Positions 51,316 through 60,403 are shown, counted from the stretch's first letter. The stretch: DNA of 64,000 nt from REEB95 sp050729835 (GCA_050729835.1 JBOHLS010000014.1:11434-75433); one strand, 5' to 3'. A program made the numbers and translations. Notes: a model not told the origin generated them from the letters alone.

Positions 51316-52848
51316 CTACTCCACCGCCGGCGCAGCGGCGCCGGGCTGCACCTTGACCTCGTGCAGCAGGAACAGCAGCGGCGTCGAGGCGAGCGCAATC
51401 ACCATGATCAGCATGAAGTCGTTGATATAGGCCTGCATTGTCGCCTGGCGGCTGATCTCGGCGTTGAGCGCGGCGAGGCCGGCCGTGCTGTGGATGTTCC
51501 AATGGGCCTGGATTTGCGGGCTCGACAGCGCGCGGTTGAACGGCGTCATCAGCGCGGCGTAGGATTGGTGGCTCACCTGCATGCCGCGCGCCAGCTCGGT
51601 CTCGCAGAACGAGATGCCGATCGAGGCCCCGACGTTGCGGATCAGGCTGTAGATGCCGGCCGCCTCGGTGCGCAAGCGGGGGTCGAGCGTGGTGAAGGCG
51701 ATCGTGGTCAGCGGCACGAACAGGAACCCGAGGCCGAAACCCTGGACGATTCCGGTGACGACCACCGGCCACCAATCCATCTGCAGATCGAAATGCGCCA
51801 TCTGCCAGAGCGAATAGGAGGTGGCCGCGAAACCGAAGAGCAGCATCAGCCGCGTGTCGATCTTGCCCGACAGGCGGCCGACGATCAGCATCCCGATCAT
51901 GGTGGCGACGCCGCGCGGCGCCAGCAGATAGCCCGTCGTCACCACCGGATAGTCCATCAGCGTCTGGAGGAACGGCGGCATCAGCGCCAGCGTGCCGTAG
52001 AGTACGACGCCGATCACGGCGATGAAGATGCAGCCGGCGACGAAGTTGCGGTCCTTCAACAGCGATCGGTTGAAGAACGGGTGGTCGGCCATCATCGTCC
52101 ACACGACGAAGACCCAGAAGGCCGCGACGATCAGCGCGAGATAGATGCGGATCTCGGTCGAACCGAACCAGTCCTTGAGCTGGCCGCGGTCGAGCATCAT
52201 CTGCGCCGATCCCACCGCGACGCTCAGCATGGCGAAGCCGAAGAAATCGAACGGCCGGCGGCGGCTGGTCGGCGTCTCGTGCAGGAAGAACAGCAGGCCG
52301 AGGAAGCAGAGGATGCCCACCGGCAGGTTGATGTAGAACACCCAGCGCCAGTTGTAGTTCTCGGTCAGCCAACCGCCGAGCGTCGGGCCGAGGATCGGGC
52401 CGAGCATGATGCCGGCGCCCCAGATCGCCATCGCCTGGCCATGCTTCTCGCGCGGATTGGAATCGAGCAGAACCGCCTGCGACAGCGGCACCAGCGCCGC
52501 GCCGAACAGGCCCTGCAACAGGCGGTCTATCACCATCTGCGTCAGGCTGCCGGCGACGCCGCACATCAACGATGCGAAGGTGAACCCCGCAACCGACAGC
52601 AGGAACAGCCGCTTGCGGCCGTAGCGCAGGGCGAGCCAGCCGCAGAGCGGCGTCGCGATCGCGGCGGCGACGATGTAGGAGGTCAGCACCCAGGCGACCT
52701 GGTCTTGCGCCACGGCGAAGCTGCCCTGCATGTCGGGCAACGCGACGTTGGCGATCGTGGTGTCGAGCGCCTGCATCAGCGTCGCCAGCATGATCGAGAC
52801 CGTGATCAAGCCGCGATTGGCAACCTCGCCCTCGCCGGCCGGCGCCAT
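51316..52848 (-). CDS. emrB: DHA2-family multidrug MFS transporter (EmrB-like)
   Basis: A 510-residue, 14-helix drug/proton antiporter. ATLMQALDTTIANVALPDMQ is the DHA2 family's first helix (motif D1), and FGAALVPLSQAVLLDSNPRE and FLVPLTTIAFTTLDPRLRTE-like stretches follow in order. The full frame is open upstream, but the start MAPAGEGEVANRGLITVSI at the ATG at 52848 overlaps the emrA stop by one base (TGATG). With emrA it forms a tripartite pump (outer-membrane TolC-like partner not encoded here) that exports hydrophobic toxins. It is the last gene of the marR-emrA-emrB operon. Confidence 0.9.
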   Translation of the reverse strand: MAPAGEGEVANRGLITVSIMLATLMQALDTTIANVALPDMQGSFAVAQDQVAWVLTSYIVAAAIATPLCGWLALRYGRKRLFLLSVAGFTFASLMCGVAGSLTQMVIDRLLQGLFGAALVPLSQAVLLDSNPREKHGQAMAIWGAGIMLGPILGPTLGGWLTENYNWRWVFYINLPVGILCFLGLLFFLHETPTSRRRPFDFFGFAMLSVAVGSAQMMLDRGQLKDWFGSTEIRIYLALIVAAFWVFVVWTMMADHPFFNRSLLKDRNFVAGCIFIAVIGVVLYGTLALMPPFLQTLMDYPVVTTGYLLAPRGVATMIGMLIVGRLSGKIDTRLMLLFGFAATSYSLWQMAHFDLQMDWWPVVVTGIVQGFGLGFLFVPLTTIAFTTLDPRLRTEAAGIYSLIRNVGASIGISFCETELARGMQVSHQSYAALMTPFNRALSSPQIQAHWNIHSTAGLAALNAEISRQATMQAYINDFMLIMVIALASTPLLFLLHEVKVQPGAAAPAVE

Positions 52849-53924
52849 CAGCGTGACGATGTCGTCGGCGTCGGCTTGGTCCAGCCGAAAAGCCGCGAAT
52901 AGCCGGTCTTGATCTCGACCTCGGCGCTCATGCCGGCGCGCAGCGGATGGTCGGGATCGCTGTTGTCGATGACGATGCGAACCGGAATGCGCTGTACCAC
53001 CTTGACCCAGTTGCCGGTCGCGTTCTGCGCCGGCAGCACCGAGAACTCCGAGCCGGTGCCGGGTCCGATACTTTCGACATGGCCCTTGAAGGTCTTGCCG
53101 GGATAGGTGTCGACGTCGACGGTCGCGCTGTCGCCGGGCAGGACGTGGGTCAGGTCGGTTTCCTTGAAATTCGCCTCGACCCAGACCTGGCGGCTGGCGA
53201 CCAGCGCGAAGGCCGGCGCCGCCGTATTGAGGTACTGGCCGATGGGCAGATTGGCGACGCGCGTGACCACGCCGTCGAGCGGCGCCTTGACCGTGGTGCG
53301 CGACAAATCGAGATCGGCCTGATCGAGCGCCGCCTTCGCCTGCAGCACCAACGGATGCCGCTCGACCTCGGTGTCGATCGTCGCGGCGGCGTCGCCGGCC
53401 GACGGCGGCGTCAGGCTCGCGGCTTGCTGGCGCGCGACGTCGAGCGCGTTGCGCGCCTCGTCGAGCTTGGCCTGCGAAGTGACGTGGTTGGTGAACAACT
53501 TTTGCTGGCGGTCGAACTCGCGTTGGCGGTAAGCGAGATTGTCGAGCATCTCGCGCACCTTGAGGCGCGCGCCGGCGAGTTCGGCCTGGGCGCGTTCGTC
53601 GGCGATGCGGTATTGTCGGTCGTCGATCTGGAACAGCACGTCGCCAGCGTGGACGAGCTGGTTGTCGCGCACGTCGACGGCGACGACGCGGCCGGGCACG
53701 TCGGCGCTGACCGTGACCTTGTCGGCCTGGACGTAGGAATCGTCGGTCGAGACCGTGCTGCCGGCGGTCACGTAGAGATACGCCGCGACCAGGAGCACCA
53801 CGACCGGGCCGGCGAGCAGCAGCGGCAGCTTCCACTGCGGCGCGCACCGGCGGAACCAGCGCCGCAAGCGCGCCGCCGCCGGCTCGCGGCCGAGCGATGC
53901 CGGCGTGCGCGTATCGGGGCTCAT
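52848..53924 (-). CDS. emrA: HlyD-family membrane fusion protein (EmrA-like)
   Basis: A 358-residue periplasmic adaptor with one N-terminal membrane helix (LPLLLAGPVVVLLVAAYLYV). STVSTDDSYVQADKVTVSAD is the EmrA/HlyD first strand, a coiled-coil hairpin of about 100 residues follows (YRIADERAQAELAGARLKVR, then LDNLAYRQREFDRQQKLFT), and VKAPLDGVVTRVANLPIGQY is the lipoyl-half return. SRQVWVEANFKETDLTHVLP is the beta-barrel. It connects the inner-membrane EmrB to an outer-membrane channel. Its ATG overlaps the marR stop by 4 bases and its stop overlaps emrB's start. Confidence 0.9.
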   Translation of the reverse strand: MSPDTRTPASLGREPAAARLRRWFRRCAPQWKLPLLLAGPVVVLLVAAYLYVTAGSTVSTDDSYVQADKVTVSADVPGRVVAVDVRDNQLVHAGDVLFQIDDRQYRIADERAQAELAGARLKVREMLDNLAYRQREFDRQQKLFTNHVTSQAKLDEARNALDVARQQAASLTPPSAGDAAATIDTEVERHPLVLQAKAALDQADLDLSRTTVKAPLDGVVTRVANLPIGQYLNTAAPAFALVASRQVWVEANFKETDLTHVLPGDSATVDVDTYPGKTFKGHVESIGPGTGSEFSVLPAQNATGNWVKVVQRIPVRIVIDNSDPDHPLRAGMSAEVEIKTGYSRLFGWTKPTPTTSSR

Positions 53925-54379
53925 GCTCGATCTCCAACGGCGCCGCGCTCGGACAGGTTGCGGCGTACCTGGATCAGCAGCTCGATCATGCGGTCACGGT
54001 CGGTCTGGGAGATGCCGGCGAGCGCCTCGCCGCGCGTCGCGAGCCCGACCGCGATCATGCGTTCGAACACCGGCTTGGCCTTGGCCGTCATGTAGAGGCG
54101 GCGGGCACGCCGGTCGACGGGGTCGGCGCGGCGCTCGACCCAGCCGGCCCGCTCCATGCGGTCGAGCAGCCGTGCCAGCGAGATCGGCTCCATTTCCATC
54201 AACTCGGCCAGCCGCGCCTGGTTCATGCCTTCCTGCATCGACAGGCGGAACAGCAGGCTGCACTGCGCGCGCGTCAGGCCGATGGCGCGCGCCTTCTGGT
54301 CGAAGCGCTTGGACAACAGCCGCGCCGTCTCATGTAGCACGAAGCCGAAGGCGCGCTCGAAATCGTGGGTTGGGACCAT
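53921..54379 (-). CDS. MarR family transcriptional regulator
   Basis: A 152-residue winged-helix regulator. The N-terminal helix GFVLHETARLLSKRFDQKAR is followed by the helix-turn-helix (MNQARLAELMEMEPISLARL, where LARLLDRMERAGWVERR is the recognition part) and a wing with RADPVDRRARRLYMTAKAKP. It precedes emrA and emrB in the same operon and probably represses it until a toxic compound binds. The ATG at 54379 is 12 bases from a perfect palindrome (54392-54405), a likely operator. A longer frame upstream carries no ribosome-binding site. Confidence 0.9.
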   Translation of the reverse strand: MVPTHDFERAFGFVLHETARLLSKRFDQKARAIGLTRAQCSLLFRLSMQEGMNQARLAELMEMEPISLARLLDRMERAGWVERRADPVDRRARRLYMTAKAKPVFERMIAVGLATRGEALAGISQTDRDRMIELLIQVRRNLSERGAVGDRA

Positions 54380-54391
54380 TGATACAGTATA

Positions 54392-54405
54392 ATAAGCAGG
54401 CTTAT
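54392..54405. promoter_or_regulatory. Candidate MarR operator ATAAGC-AG-GCTTAT
   Basis: Perfect 6-bp arms with a 2-bp centre, 12 bases upstream of the marR start in an otherwise AT-rich short spacer. Size, symmetry and location (autoregulation of marR-emrA-emrB) match MarR-type operators. Binding is inferred, not shown. Confidence 0.6.
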
Positions 54406-54457
54406 AATCGACAAGAAAGGGCTGGCCGCCACCCATGCAACCCAGGCCCGCCTTTTT

Positions 54458-55266
54458 TCAAGGCATCAGCCCGCCGCCATTGACGTGCAGCACCTGGCCG
54501 TTAACCCAACCGGAGCCGGGACCGAGCAGGAACAGGATCGGCCCGACTAAATCGGCGGGCTCGGCGACGCGGCCAAGCGGCACCAGCCGCGCATAGTTTT
54601 CGTAGTCGACGCGCGGATTGGCATTGGGCGAATCCGCCGGCCGGCCGGTGCCGCCGGTGTGGAAGGCGGTGCGCACGACGCCCGGCGCCAGGGTGTTGGC
54701 GCGGATCGCCGGCGCCAATTCGTGCACCAGCGTCTTGGTGAAATTGGCGACGCCGGCTTTCGACGCGCTGTAGGCGCCAAGACCGGGCAGCGGCCGCGCC
54801 GCCAATCCCGACGCCGTGTTGACGATCGCCGGAGCGCCGCCGACCGCCGTTGATGCCTTCAAGAGCGGCACCGCGCGGCGCGACAGCAGAGAAAGATCGT
54901 CCTCAGGCTGCCGGCGACGGTCTCCTCCCATTCCGCGAGCGACAGCTCGTGGAACGGCACGTGGTGATTGGGAAAGCCGGCGAGATTGACCAAGCCGTTG
55001 AGCCGGCCGCCGAAGGCGCGGCCAACGCGCGCGAACACCGCTTCGACCTGCGCCTCGTCGGTGGCGTCGAGCGCGACCGCGAGCTTGACGCCAGCCGGCG
55101 GAAATTCCTTGAGCGACGACGACAGATCGAGCGCCGCGATGTCGAGGCCGATCGCAACCGCCGCCTCGACCAGCGCCCGGCCGATGCCACCGCAAGCGCC
55201 GACCACGGCGATGCGCGCGCCCTTGGGCGGCGCCAGGCGCGCGAAGTCCATTGCCGCCATTGTCAT
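54458..55266 (-). pseudogene. Frameshifted SDR-family oxidoreductase gene
   Basis: The N-terminal part begins at ATG 55266 (MTMAAMDFARLAPPKGARIA) with the SDR nucleotide loop VVGACGGIGRALVE and NLAGF. It runs out of frame near 54884-54891. The C-terminal part resumes in another frame with LLSRRAVPLLKAS, NTASGLAARP, the active site YSASK and GWVNGQVLHVNGGGLMP, stop at 54458. Removing two bases in CTCTGCTG (or adding one) gives a 270-residue SDR. Either the gene is inactive or there is an assembly error. Function: presumably an alcohol/ketone dehydrogenase, unspecified. Confidence 0.8.
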
Positions 55267-55295
55267 GACGCTCCCGTTATCAATGCAACGGACTT

Positions 55296-55377
55296 GTCAT
55301 TGCGAGGAGCATCGCGACGAAGCAATCCAGTCCGGCGCGAAGGTAAGGCTGGATTGCTTCGCTCCGCTCGCAATGAC
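55296..55377. repeat. Interspersed repeat family B, full copy
   Basis: An 82-bp palindromic element beside the AAHS-type transporter stop. The left arm GTCATTGCGAGGAGCATCGC ... GAAGCAATCCAG and the right arm CTGGATTGCTTCGC ... GCTCGCAATGAC are reverse complements over most of their length. A right half copy exists at 5785-5813. Confidence 0.85.
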
Positions 55378-55381
55378 GCGG

Positions 55382-56764
55382 CTACTCGGCCGCCTCGAGC
55401 ACCTCGCGCTGGCCCAGCCCCAGGCCCTTGAAGCGGCTGCGATAGAGCAGCGTCAGCACCAGCGCGGCGACGAAGCCGACGATGCTGGGGATGGTCCACA
55501 GCAGGAACAACTGGTTCAACGGCAGATGCCGGGCGACGAAATAGCCGCCGAGGATCGGGCCGAGGATCGAGCCGAAGCGGCCGATGCCGAAGGCCCAGCC
55601 CGAGCCGTTGGAGCGCACCGCCGTCGGATAGATCATGCCCGAGGCGGCGTTGATGCCGAACTGCAACCCCAGCACCGCGAAGCCGGCGACGAAGGCGCAG
55701 AACATCACCAGAGACGCTGATGTCTGCGCGAAGAAGCCGATGCCGGCGATCGCCGGCACCGCCAGCGCGAACAGCACCGTCACCGGCAGGAAGCCCTTCT
55801 TGTCCATCGGTCGCGCCAGCAGCAGGCCGCCGGCGGTGCCGCCGATCTGGATCAGCACCGCCGCGAATTGGGCGTCGGCCGGCGTCAGCACGTGGGTGTT
55901 GCGCAGGATGGTCGGCATCCAGGCGATCATGAAATAGAAGCCCATCAGATTCATGCAGAAGCACAGCCACAACAGCGGCGTGATGAACGCCAGCCCGCCC
56001 TTGAACAGCTTGGCCGGCGACAGGCTCTTGCTGATCTTCCCCTCATCGGCAATGACGAATTGCGTCGCGGCCGAGACCGAAGTCGACGGCGCCAATCGCC
56101 TGACCAGCTTCTCGGCGGCGGCGCGCTTGTCGTGCACGACGAGGTACTTGAGCGATTCCGGCAGAACGAAATAGGCGAGGATGGCGAGCGCAATCGGCAA
56201 CACGCCACCGATGAAGTAGATCACCTGCCAGCCATAGGCCGGCGCCAGATAGACCGCGGCGAAGCCGGGGAACGCGCCGCCGAGCGTCACGCCGCAGAAC
56301 ATGATGATGATCAGCGTCGCGCGCACGCGGCGCGGCGCGTATTCGGCGTTGAGCGCGATCAGGTTGGGCATCATGCCGCCGATGCCGACGCCGGCGAAGA
56401 AGCGCAGGATGCGCAGCGTCTCGAGATCGGTCGCCCAGGCACAGGCGAGCGTGAAGACGCCGAAGATCAGGCTCGACGCCATGGTCGCGGTGCGGCGGCC
56501 CATGCCGTCGCCGAGATAGCCCAGGATCGGCGCGCCGAACAGCATGCCGAAGAGGCTCGCCGAGATCACCGTGCCCATGAAGATTCCGGGATTGGCGACG
56601 TGCCATTCCCTGAGCAGCAACGGCGCCGACGCCGAGATCGCCGAGATGTCGTAGCCGTCGAAGATGATGATGATGAACGACCAGACGATGACCGACCAGT
56701 TGAAGCCGTCGAGCCGGCGGTCGTCGATGATGCGCGCGACGTCGATCGTCGGTGCCGAAGCCAT
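55382..56764 (-). CDS. MFS transporter, aromatic acid:H+ symporter (AAHS-like)
   Basis: A 460-residue, 12-helix major-facilitator protein. The opening loop contains IIIIFDGYDISAISASAPLL, the first-helix DGxD motif of the AAHS family (relatives of PcaK, BenK). LGYLGDGMGRRTATMASSLI is the conserved loop between helices 2 and 3, and RFFAGVGIGGMMPNLIALNA follows. Aromatic acids such as 4-hydroxybenzoate, benzoate or protocatechuate are typical substrates, but which one is unknown. It fits the aromatic-degradation theme of the dihydroxyphthalate-decarboxylase-like gene at 49314. The ATG at 56764 follows GGGGAGGA. It is divergent from a HIG1-like gene. Confidence 0.9.
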   Translation of the reverse strand: MASAPTIDVARIIDDRRLDGFNWSVIVWSFIIIIFDGYDISAISASAPLLLREWHVANPGIFMGTVISASLFGMLFGAPILGYLGDGMGRRTATMASSLIFGVFTLACAWATDLETLRILRFFAGVGIGGMMPNLIALNAEYAPRRVRATLIIIMFCGVTLGGAFPGFAAVYLAPAYGWQVIYFIGGVLPIALAILAYFVLPESLKYLVVHDKRAAAEKLVRRLAPSTSVSAATQFVIADEGKISKSLSPAKLFKGGLAFITPLLWLCFCMNLMGFYFMIAWMPTILRNTHVLTPADAQFAAVLIQIGGTAGGLLLARPMDKKGFLPVTVLFALAVPAIAGIGFFAQTSASLVMFCAFVAGFAVLGLQFGINAASGMIYPTAVRSNGSGWAFGIGRFGSILGPILGGYFVARHLPLNQLFLLWTIPSIVGFVAALVLTLLYRSRFKGLGLGQREVLEAAE

Positions 56765-56915
56765 GCGATTGTCCTCCCCTGGGTGGCCGCCTTGTGCCGG
56801 CGGTCGATGCCGATTTTGGACGATTATCGGCGGAGGGGGCGATGGCGTCAAATTATGGGATGTGGCCCACGGCGCGCGCTGGCCGGCGCGGCGGCGGGCG
56901 GTATATAGTGCCGCG

Positions 56916-57107
56916 ATGCAACTCGTGCTGCCGATCCTGGTCGTGATCGCCATGCTCGCGACCCTCGGCACGCTGCTGGTCGGCGTGTTCTGGATGGCGC
57001 GGGGCGGCGACCCGCGCCGCGCCAACAAGATCATGCGCTATCGCGTCTGGTTCCAGGGCACGGCGCTGTTGCTGTTCTTCATCTTCATGATGCTCTATCG
57101 GCGTTGA
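56916..57107 (+). CDS. HIG1-like twin-helix membrane protein
   Basis: A 63-residue protein with two membrane helices (LPILVVIAMLATLGTLLVGV and WFQGTALLLFFIFMMLY) joined by a short positively charged loop (RGGDPRRANKIMRYRV). This is the layout of the bacterial twin-transmembrane/HIG1 family, whose eukaryotic members assist cytochrome oxidase assembly; the bacterial role is unclear. The ATG at 56916 begins MQLVLPILV. It lies 15 bases before the adenosyltransferase gene, so the two probably share a transcript. Confidence 0.85.
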   Translation: MQLVLPILVVIAMLATLGTLLVGVFWMARGGDPRRANKIMRYRVWFQGTALLLFFIFMMLYRR

Positions 57108-57122
57108 GGCGCTGAGGCGCCG

Positions 57123-57686
57123 ATGGTCCGTCTCACGCGCATCTACACCCGCGGCGGCGACAAGGGGCAGACCTCGCTGGTCGACGGCAAGCGGGTGCCG
57201 AAGCACGGCCCGCGCGTCGCCGCCTATGGCGCGGTCGACGAAGCCAACGCCGCGCTCGGCCTGGCGCGATTGCACGCCGACACCGACGCCGACCGCATGC
57301 TCGGCCGTATCCAGAACGATCTATTCGACGTCGGCGCCGACCTGGCGACGCCGCATACCGGGCGCAAGGCCAAGGGCGCGCTGCGCGTCGTGGCCGCGCA
57401 AACCGCGCGGCTCGAGCGCGAGATCGACGCGTTCAACGCCGAGCTTCAGCCGCTGACGTCGTTCGTCCTGCCGGGCGGCGCGCCCCTCGCCGCCGCGTTG
57501 CATCTGGCACGGACCATGGTACGGCGGGCCGAACGCGCGGTCGCCGCGCTCGCCGCCAAGGAGCGGGTCAATCCCGAGGCGCTCAAATACCTCAACCGGC
57601 TGTCGGACCATCTCTTCGTGCTGGCGCGGCACGCCAACGACAAGGGCCGCGCCGACGTGTTGTGGCAGCCGGGCGCCAACCGCTGA
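57123..57686 (+). CDS. Cob(I)yrinic acid a,c-diamide adenosyltransferase, PduO type
   Basis: A 187-residue ATP:cob(I)alamin adenosyltransferase that makes adenosylcobalamin for B12 enzymes. The ATP-binding start LTRIYTRGGDKGQTSLVDGK (residues 4-23) is the PduO signature, followed by VAAYGAVDEANAALGLAR and FVLPGGAPLAAALHLARTMV with RRAERAV, and ALKYLNRLSDHLFVLARHAN at the end. It differs from the CobA family. No B12-dependent enzyme is encoded here. It starts 15 bases after the HIG1-like gene; etfB is 117 bases further. Confidence 0.93.
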   Translation: MVRLTRIYTRGGDKGQTSLVDGKRVPKHGPRVAAYGAVDEANAALGLARLHADTDADRMLGRIQNDLFDVGADLATPHTGRKAKGALRVVAAQTARLEREIDAFNAELQPLTSFVLPGGAPLAAALHLARTMVRRAERAVAALAAKERVNPEALKYLNRLSDHLFVLARHANDKGRADVLWQPGANR

Positions 57687-57803
57687 GCCGCGCCGGCTCG
57701 AAGTTTTCCGCGTGAAATTTCGGTTACGAACCGCTTGCCTTCGCTTTGTGCGCATGCACAAATCAATGCCGCATTGCAGCAAGGCAGGCGGGGCGCCCCC
57801 GGC

Positions 57804-58553
57804 ATGAAGGTTCTCGTCGCCGTCAAGCGGGTGATCGACTTCAACGTCAAGATCCGCGTCAAGGCGGACGGCAGCGGCGTCGAGACGGCCAACGTCAAGA
57901 TGTCGATGAATCCGTTCGACGAGATCGCCGTCGAGGAAGCGGTGCGGCTCAAGGAAGCCGGCAGCGCGAAGGAGATCGTCGCCGTCTCGATGGGCGCGGC
58001 GCAGTGCCAGGAGACCATCCGCACCGCGCTCGCCATGGGCGCCGACCGCGGCATCCACGTGCTGAGCGACGCCGAGCTGCAGCCACTGGCGGTGGCGAAG
58101 CTCTTGCAGGCGATCGTCGCCAAGGAGCAGCCGCAGCTCGTGATCATGGGCAAGCAGGCGATCGACGACGACTGCAACCAGACCGGCCAGATGTTGGCGG
58201 CGCTGCTCGGCTGGGGCCAGGCGACCTTCGCCTCGAAGCTCAAGCTGGCGGACGGCGCCGCGACGGTGACGCGCGAGGTCGACGGCGGGCTCGAGACCCT
58301 GACGCTCAAGCTGCCGGCGGTGGTGACCACCGATCTCCGTCTCAACGAGCCGCGCTATGCCTCGTTGCCCAACATCATGAAGGCGAAGAAGAAACCTATT
58401 GAGCAAGTTACGCCGGCGATACTCGGCGTCGATCCCGAGCCGCGATTGCAGATCCTCAAGGTCGCCGAGCCGCCCAAGCGCCAGGCAGGCAAGAAGCTCG
58501 CCTCGGTCGCCGAGCTGATCGACAAGCTCCGCAACGAGGCGCGGGTGATCTGA
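57804..58553 (+). CDS. etfB: Electron transfer flavoprotein, beta subunit
   Basis: The AMP-binding subunit of ETF, which carries electrons from acyl-CoA dehydrogenases to the ETF:ubiquinone oxidoreductase. The 249-residue protein starts MKVLVAVKRVIDFNVKIRVK, with the characteristic MNPFDEIAVEEAVRLKEAG segment and the nucleotide-binding region MGKQAIDDDCNQTGQMLAAL. The C-terminal RYASLPNIMKAKKKPIEQV is the conserved arm that contacts partner dehydrogenases. The frame upstream of the ATG at 57804 is open but unsupported. Its stop overlaps the etfA start. Confidence 0.95.
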   Translation: MKVLVAVKRVIDFNVKIRVKADGSGVETANVKMSMNPFDEIAVEEAVRLKEAGSAKEIVAVSMGAAQCQETIRTALAMGADRGIHVLSDAELQPLAVAKLLQAIVAKEQPQLVIMGKQAIDDDCNQTGQMLAALLGWGQATFASKLKLADGAATVTREVDGGLETLTLKLPAVVTTDLRLNEPRYASLPNIMKAKKKPIEQVTPAILGVDPEPRLQILKVAEPPKRQAGKKLASVAELIDKLRNEARVI

Positions 58554-59497
58554 TGGCGGTCCTGGTACTCGCCGAGCACGACGGCAAGGCGCTGAAGCCG
58601 GCCACGCTCAACACCGTGACGGCGGCGGCGAGGCTCGGCGAGGTGCACCTGCTGGTGGCGGGAGCGGATTGCGCCGGCGTCGCGGTGGAAGCCGCGAAGA
58701 TCGCCGGCGTCGCCAAGGCGCTGGTGGCCGACGACGCGATCTATGCCCATCCGCTGGCCGAGGAGCTGGCACGATTGCTCGTGAGCCTGGCGAAAAATTA
58801 TTCGCATCTGCTGGCGCCGGCGACCACCTTCGGCAAGAACGTCATGCCGCGCGCCGCGGCACTCCTGGACGTGGCGCAGGTCTCCGACATCTCGGGCGTG
58901 GTGGCAGCGGACACATTCGAAAGACCGATCTATGCCGGCAACGCGATCGCCACCGTGAAATCGTCGGATGCGATCAAGATCGTCACCGTGCGCGCCACCG
59001 CGTTTCCCGCCGCTGCGGCGACCGGCGGCAGCGCCGCGATCGAGAAAATTCCGGCGGTGGCGCCGGCCGGTTTGTCGCGCTACATCGGCGCCGAGATCGC
59101 CAAGAGCGAGCGGCCGGAGCTGACCGCGGCGCGCATCGTCGTCTCGGGCGGGCGCGGCCTGCAATCGGGCGAGAACTTCAAGCTGCTGGAGCGGCTCGCC
59201 GACCGGCTCGGTGCCGCGGTCGGCGCGTCGCGCGCCGCGGTCGACGCCGGCTTCGTGCCCAACGACTATCAGGTCGGCCAGACCGGCAAGATCGTCGCGC
59301 CCGAGCTCTACATCGCCGTCGGCATCTCGGGCGCTATCCAACACCTGGCCGGCATGAAGGATTCCAAGGTGATCGTCGCGATCAACAAGGACGAGGAAGC
59401 GCCGATCTTCCAGATTGCCGATTACGGCCTGGTCGGCGATCTGTTCGAAATCGTTCCCGCGCTCGACCAGGCACTCGACAAGCGCGGCGCGGCATAA
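58553..59497 (+). CDS. etfA: Electron transfer flavoprotein, alpha subunit
   Basis: The FAD-binding subunit of the ETF heterodimer. The 314-residue protein has an N-terminal alpha/beta domain (VLVLAEHDGKALKPATLNTV), then the FAD domain. RIVVSGGRGLQSGENFKLLE (FAD-binding start), GASRAAVDAGFVPNDYQVGQ and the signature LYIAVGISGAIQHLAGMKDS are all present. The start overlaps the etfB stop by one base, and hbd begins 15 bases after the etfA stop, so etfB-etfA-hbd is one operon serving fatty-acid and butyrate-type oxidation. Confidence 0.96.
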   Translation: MAVLVLAEHDGKALKPATLNTVTAAARLGEVHLLVAGADCAGVAVEAAKIAGVAKALVADDAIYAHPLAEELARLLVSLAKNYSHLLAPATTFGKNVMPRAAALLDVAQVSDISGVVAADTFERPIYAGNAIATVKSSDAIKIVTVRATAFPAAAATGGSAAIEKIPAVAPAGLSRYIGAEIAKSERPELTAARIVVSGGRGLQSGENFKLLERLADRLGAAVGASRAAVDAGFVPNDYQVGQTGKIVAPELYIAVGISGAIQHLAGMKDSKVIVAINKDEEAPIFQIADYGLVGDLFEIVPALDQALDKRGAA

Positions 59498-59512
59498 AAC
59501 GGGGAGCAACGC

Positions 59513-60403
59513 ATGGCGGAGCAAGCGATCTCGATCAAGACCATCGGCATCATCGGCGCCGGACAGATGGGCAGCGGCATCGCGCACGTCGCGGCGCTGG
59601 CGGGCTACGACGTCTATCTCGCCGATCTCGACCAGAAGGCGCTCGATCGCGCGGGCGGCGCGATCGACAAGAACCTGGCGCGCCAGGTCAAGGGCGGCAA
59701 GATCAAGGAGGCCGACAAGACGGCGGCGCAGAAGCGCATCAAGAGCGGCACAGCCTTCGACCGCTTCAAGGATTGCGATATGGTGATTGAGGCGGCCACC
59801 GAGAACGAGGCGGTCAAGCGCGAGGTCTACAAGAAGCTCGTGCCCAACCTCAAGCCGTCGGCGATCGTCGCCTCCAACACCTCGTCGATCTCGATCACCC
59901 GGCTGGCCGCGTCGACCGACCGGCCCGGCAAATTCATCGGCATGCATTTCATGAATCCGGTGCCGGTGATGACGCTGGTCGAGCTCATCCGCGGCATCGC
60001 CACCGACGAAACCACCTTCGCCGCGGTGCGCGAGCTGGCGGTGAAGCTGGGCAAGACCCCCGTCGCCGCCGAGGACTTCCCCGCCTTCATCGTCAACCGC
60101 ATCCTGCTGCCGATGATCAACGAGGCGGTCTATACGCTCTACGAGGGTGTCGGCTCGGTCGAGGCGATCGACACGGCGATGAAGCTGGGCGCCAATCATC
60201 CGATGGGACCGCTCGAACTCGCCGACTTCATCGGCCTCGACACCTGCCTCGCGGTGATGCAGGTGCTGTACGAAGGCCTCGCCGATTCGAAGTACCGGCC
60301 CTGCCCGCTGCTGGTCAAATACGTCGAGGCCGGCTGGCTCGGACGCAAGGCGGGGCGCGGCTTCTACGACTATCACGGCGACAAGCCGGTGCCGACGCGC
60401 TGA
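59513..60403 (+). CDS. hbd: 3-hydroxybutyryl-CoA dehydrogenase
   Basis: NAD(P)-dependent dehydrogenase of short 3-hydroxyacyl-CoA (PHB/butyrate cycling or phenylacetate route). The 296-residue protein has the Rossmann start IGIIGAGQMGSGIAHVAALA, SNTSSISITRLAASTDRPGK, FIGMHFMNPVPVMTLVELIR (the HFxNPxPxM catalytic His signature), and FPAFIVNRILLPMINEAVYT. The C-terminal GLDTCLAVMQVLYEGLADSK completes the 3HCDH domain. The ATG at 59513 follows GGGGAGCA. It is the last gene of the etfBA-hbd unit. Confidence 0.95.
   Translation: MAEQAISIKTIGIIGAGQMGSGIAHVAALAGYDVYLADLDQKALDRAGGAIDKNLARQVKGGKIKEADKTAAQKRIKSGTAFDRFKDCDMVIEAATENEAVKREVYKKLVPNLKPSAIVASNTSSISITRLAASTDRPGKFIGMHFMNPVPVMTLVELIRGIATDETTFAAVRELAVKLGKTPVAAEDFPAFIVNRILLPMINEAVYTLYEGVGSVEAIDTAMKLGANHPMGPLELADFIGLDTCLAVMQVLYEGLADSKYRPCPLLVKYVEAGWLGRKAGRGFYDYHGDKPVPTR

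Noticed and set aside
57687..57803. Cobalamin riboswitch near the adenosyltransferase gene
   Set aside because: The 117-bp gap lies downstream of that gene, and no B12-box-like sequence could be seen here or upstream of the HIG1-like gene.
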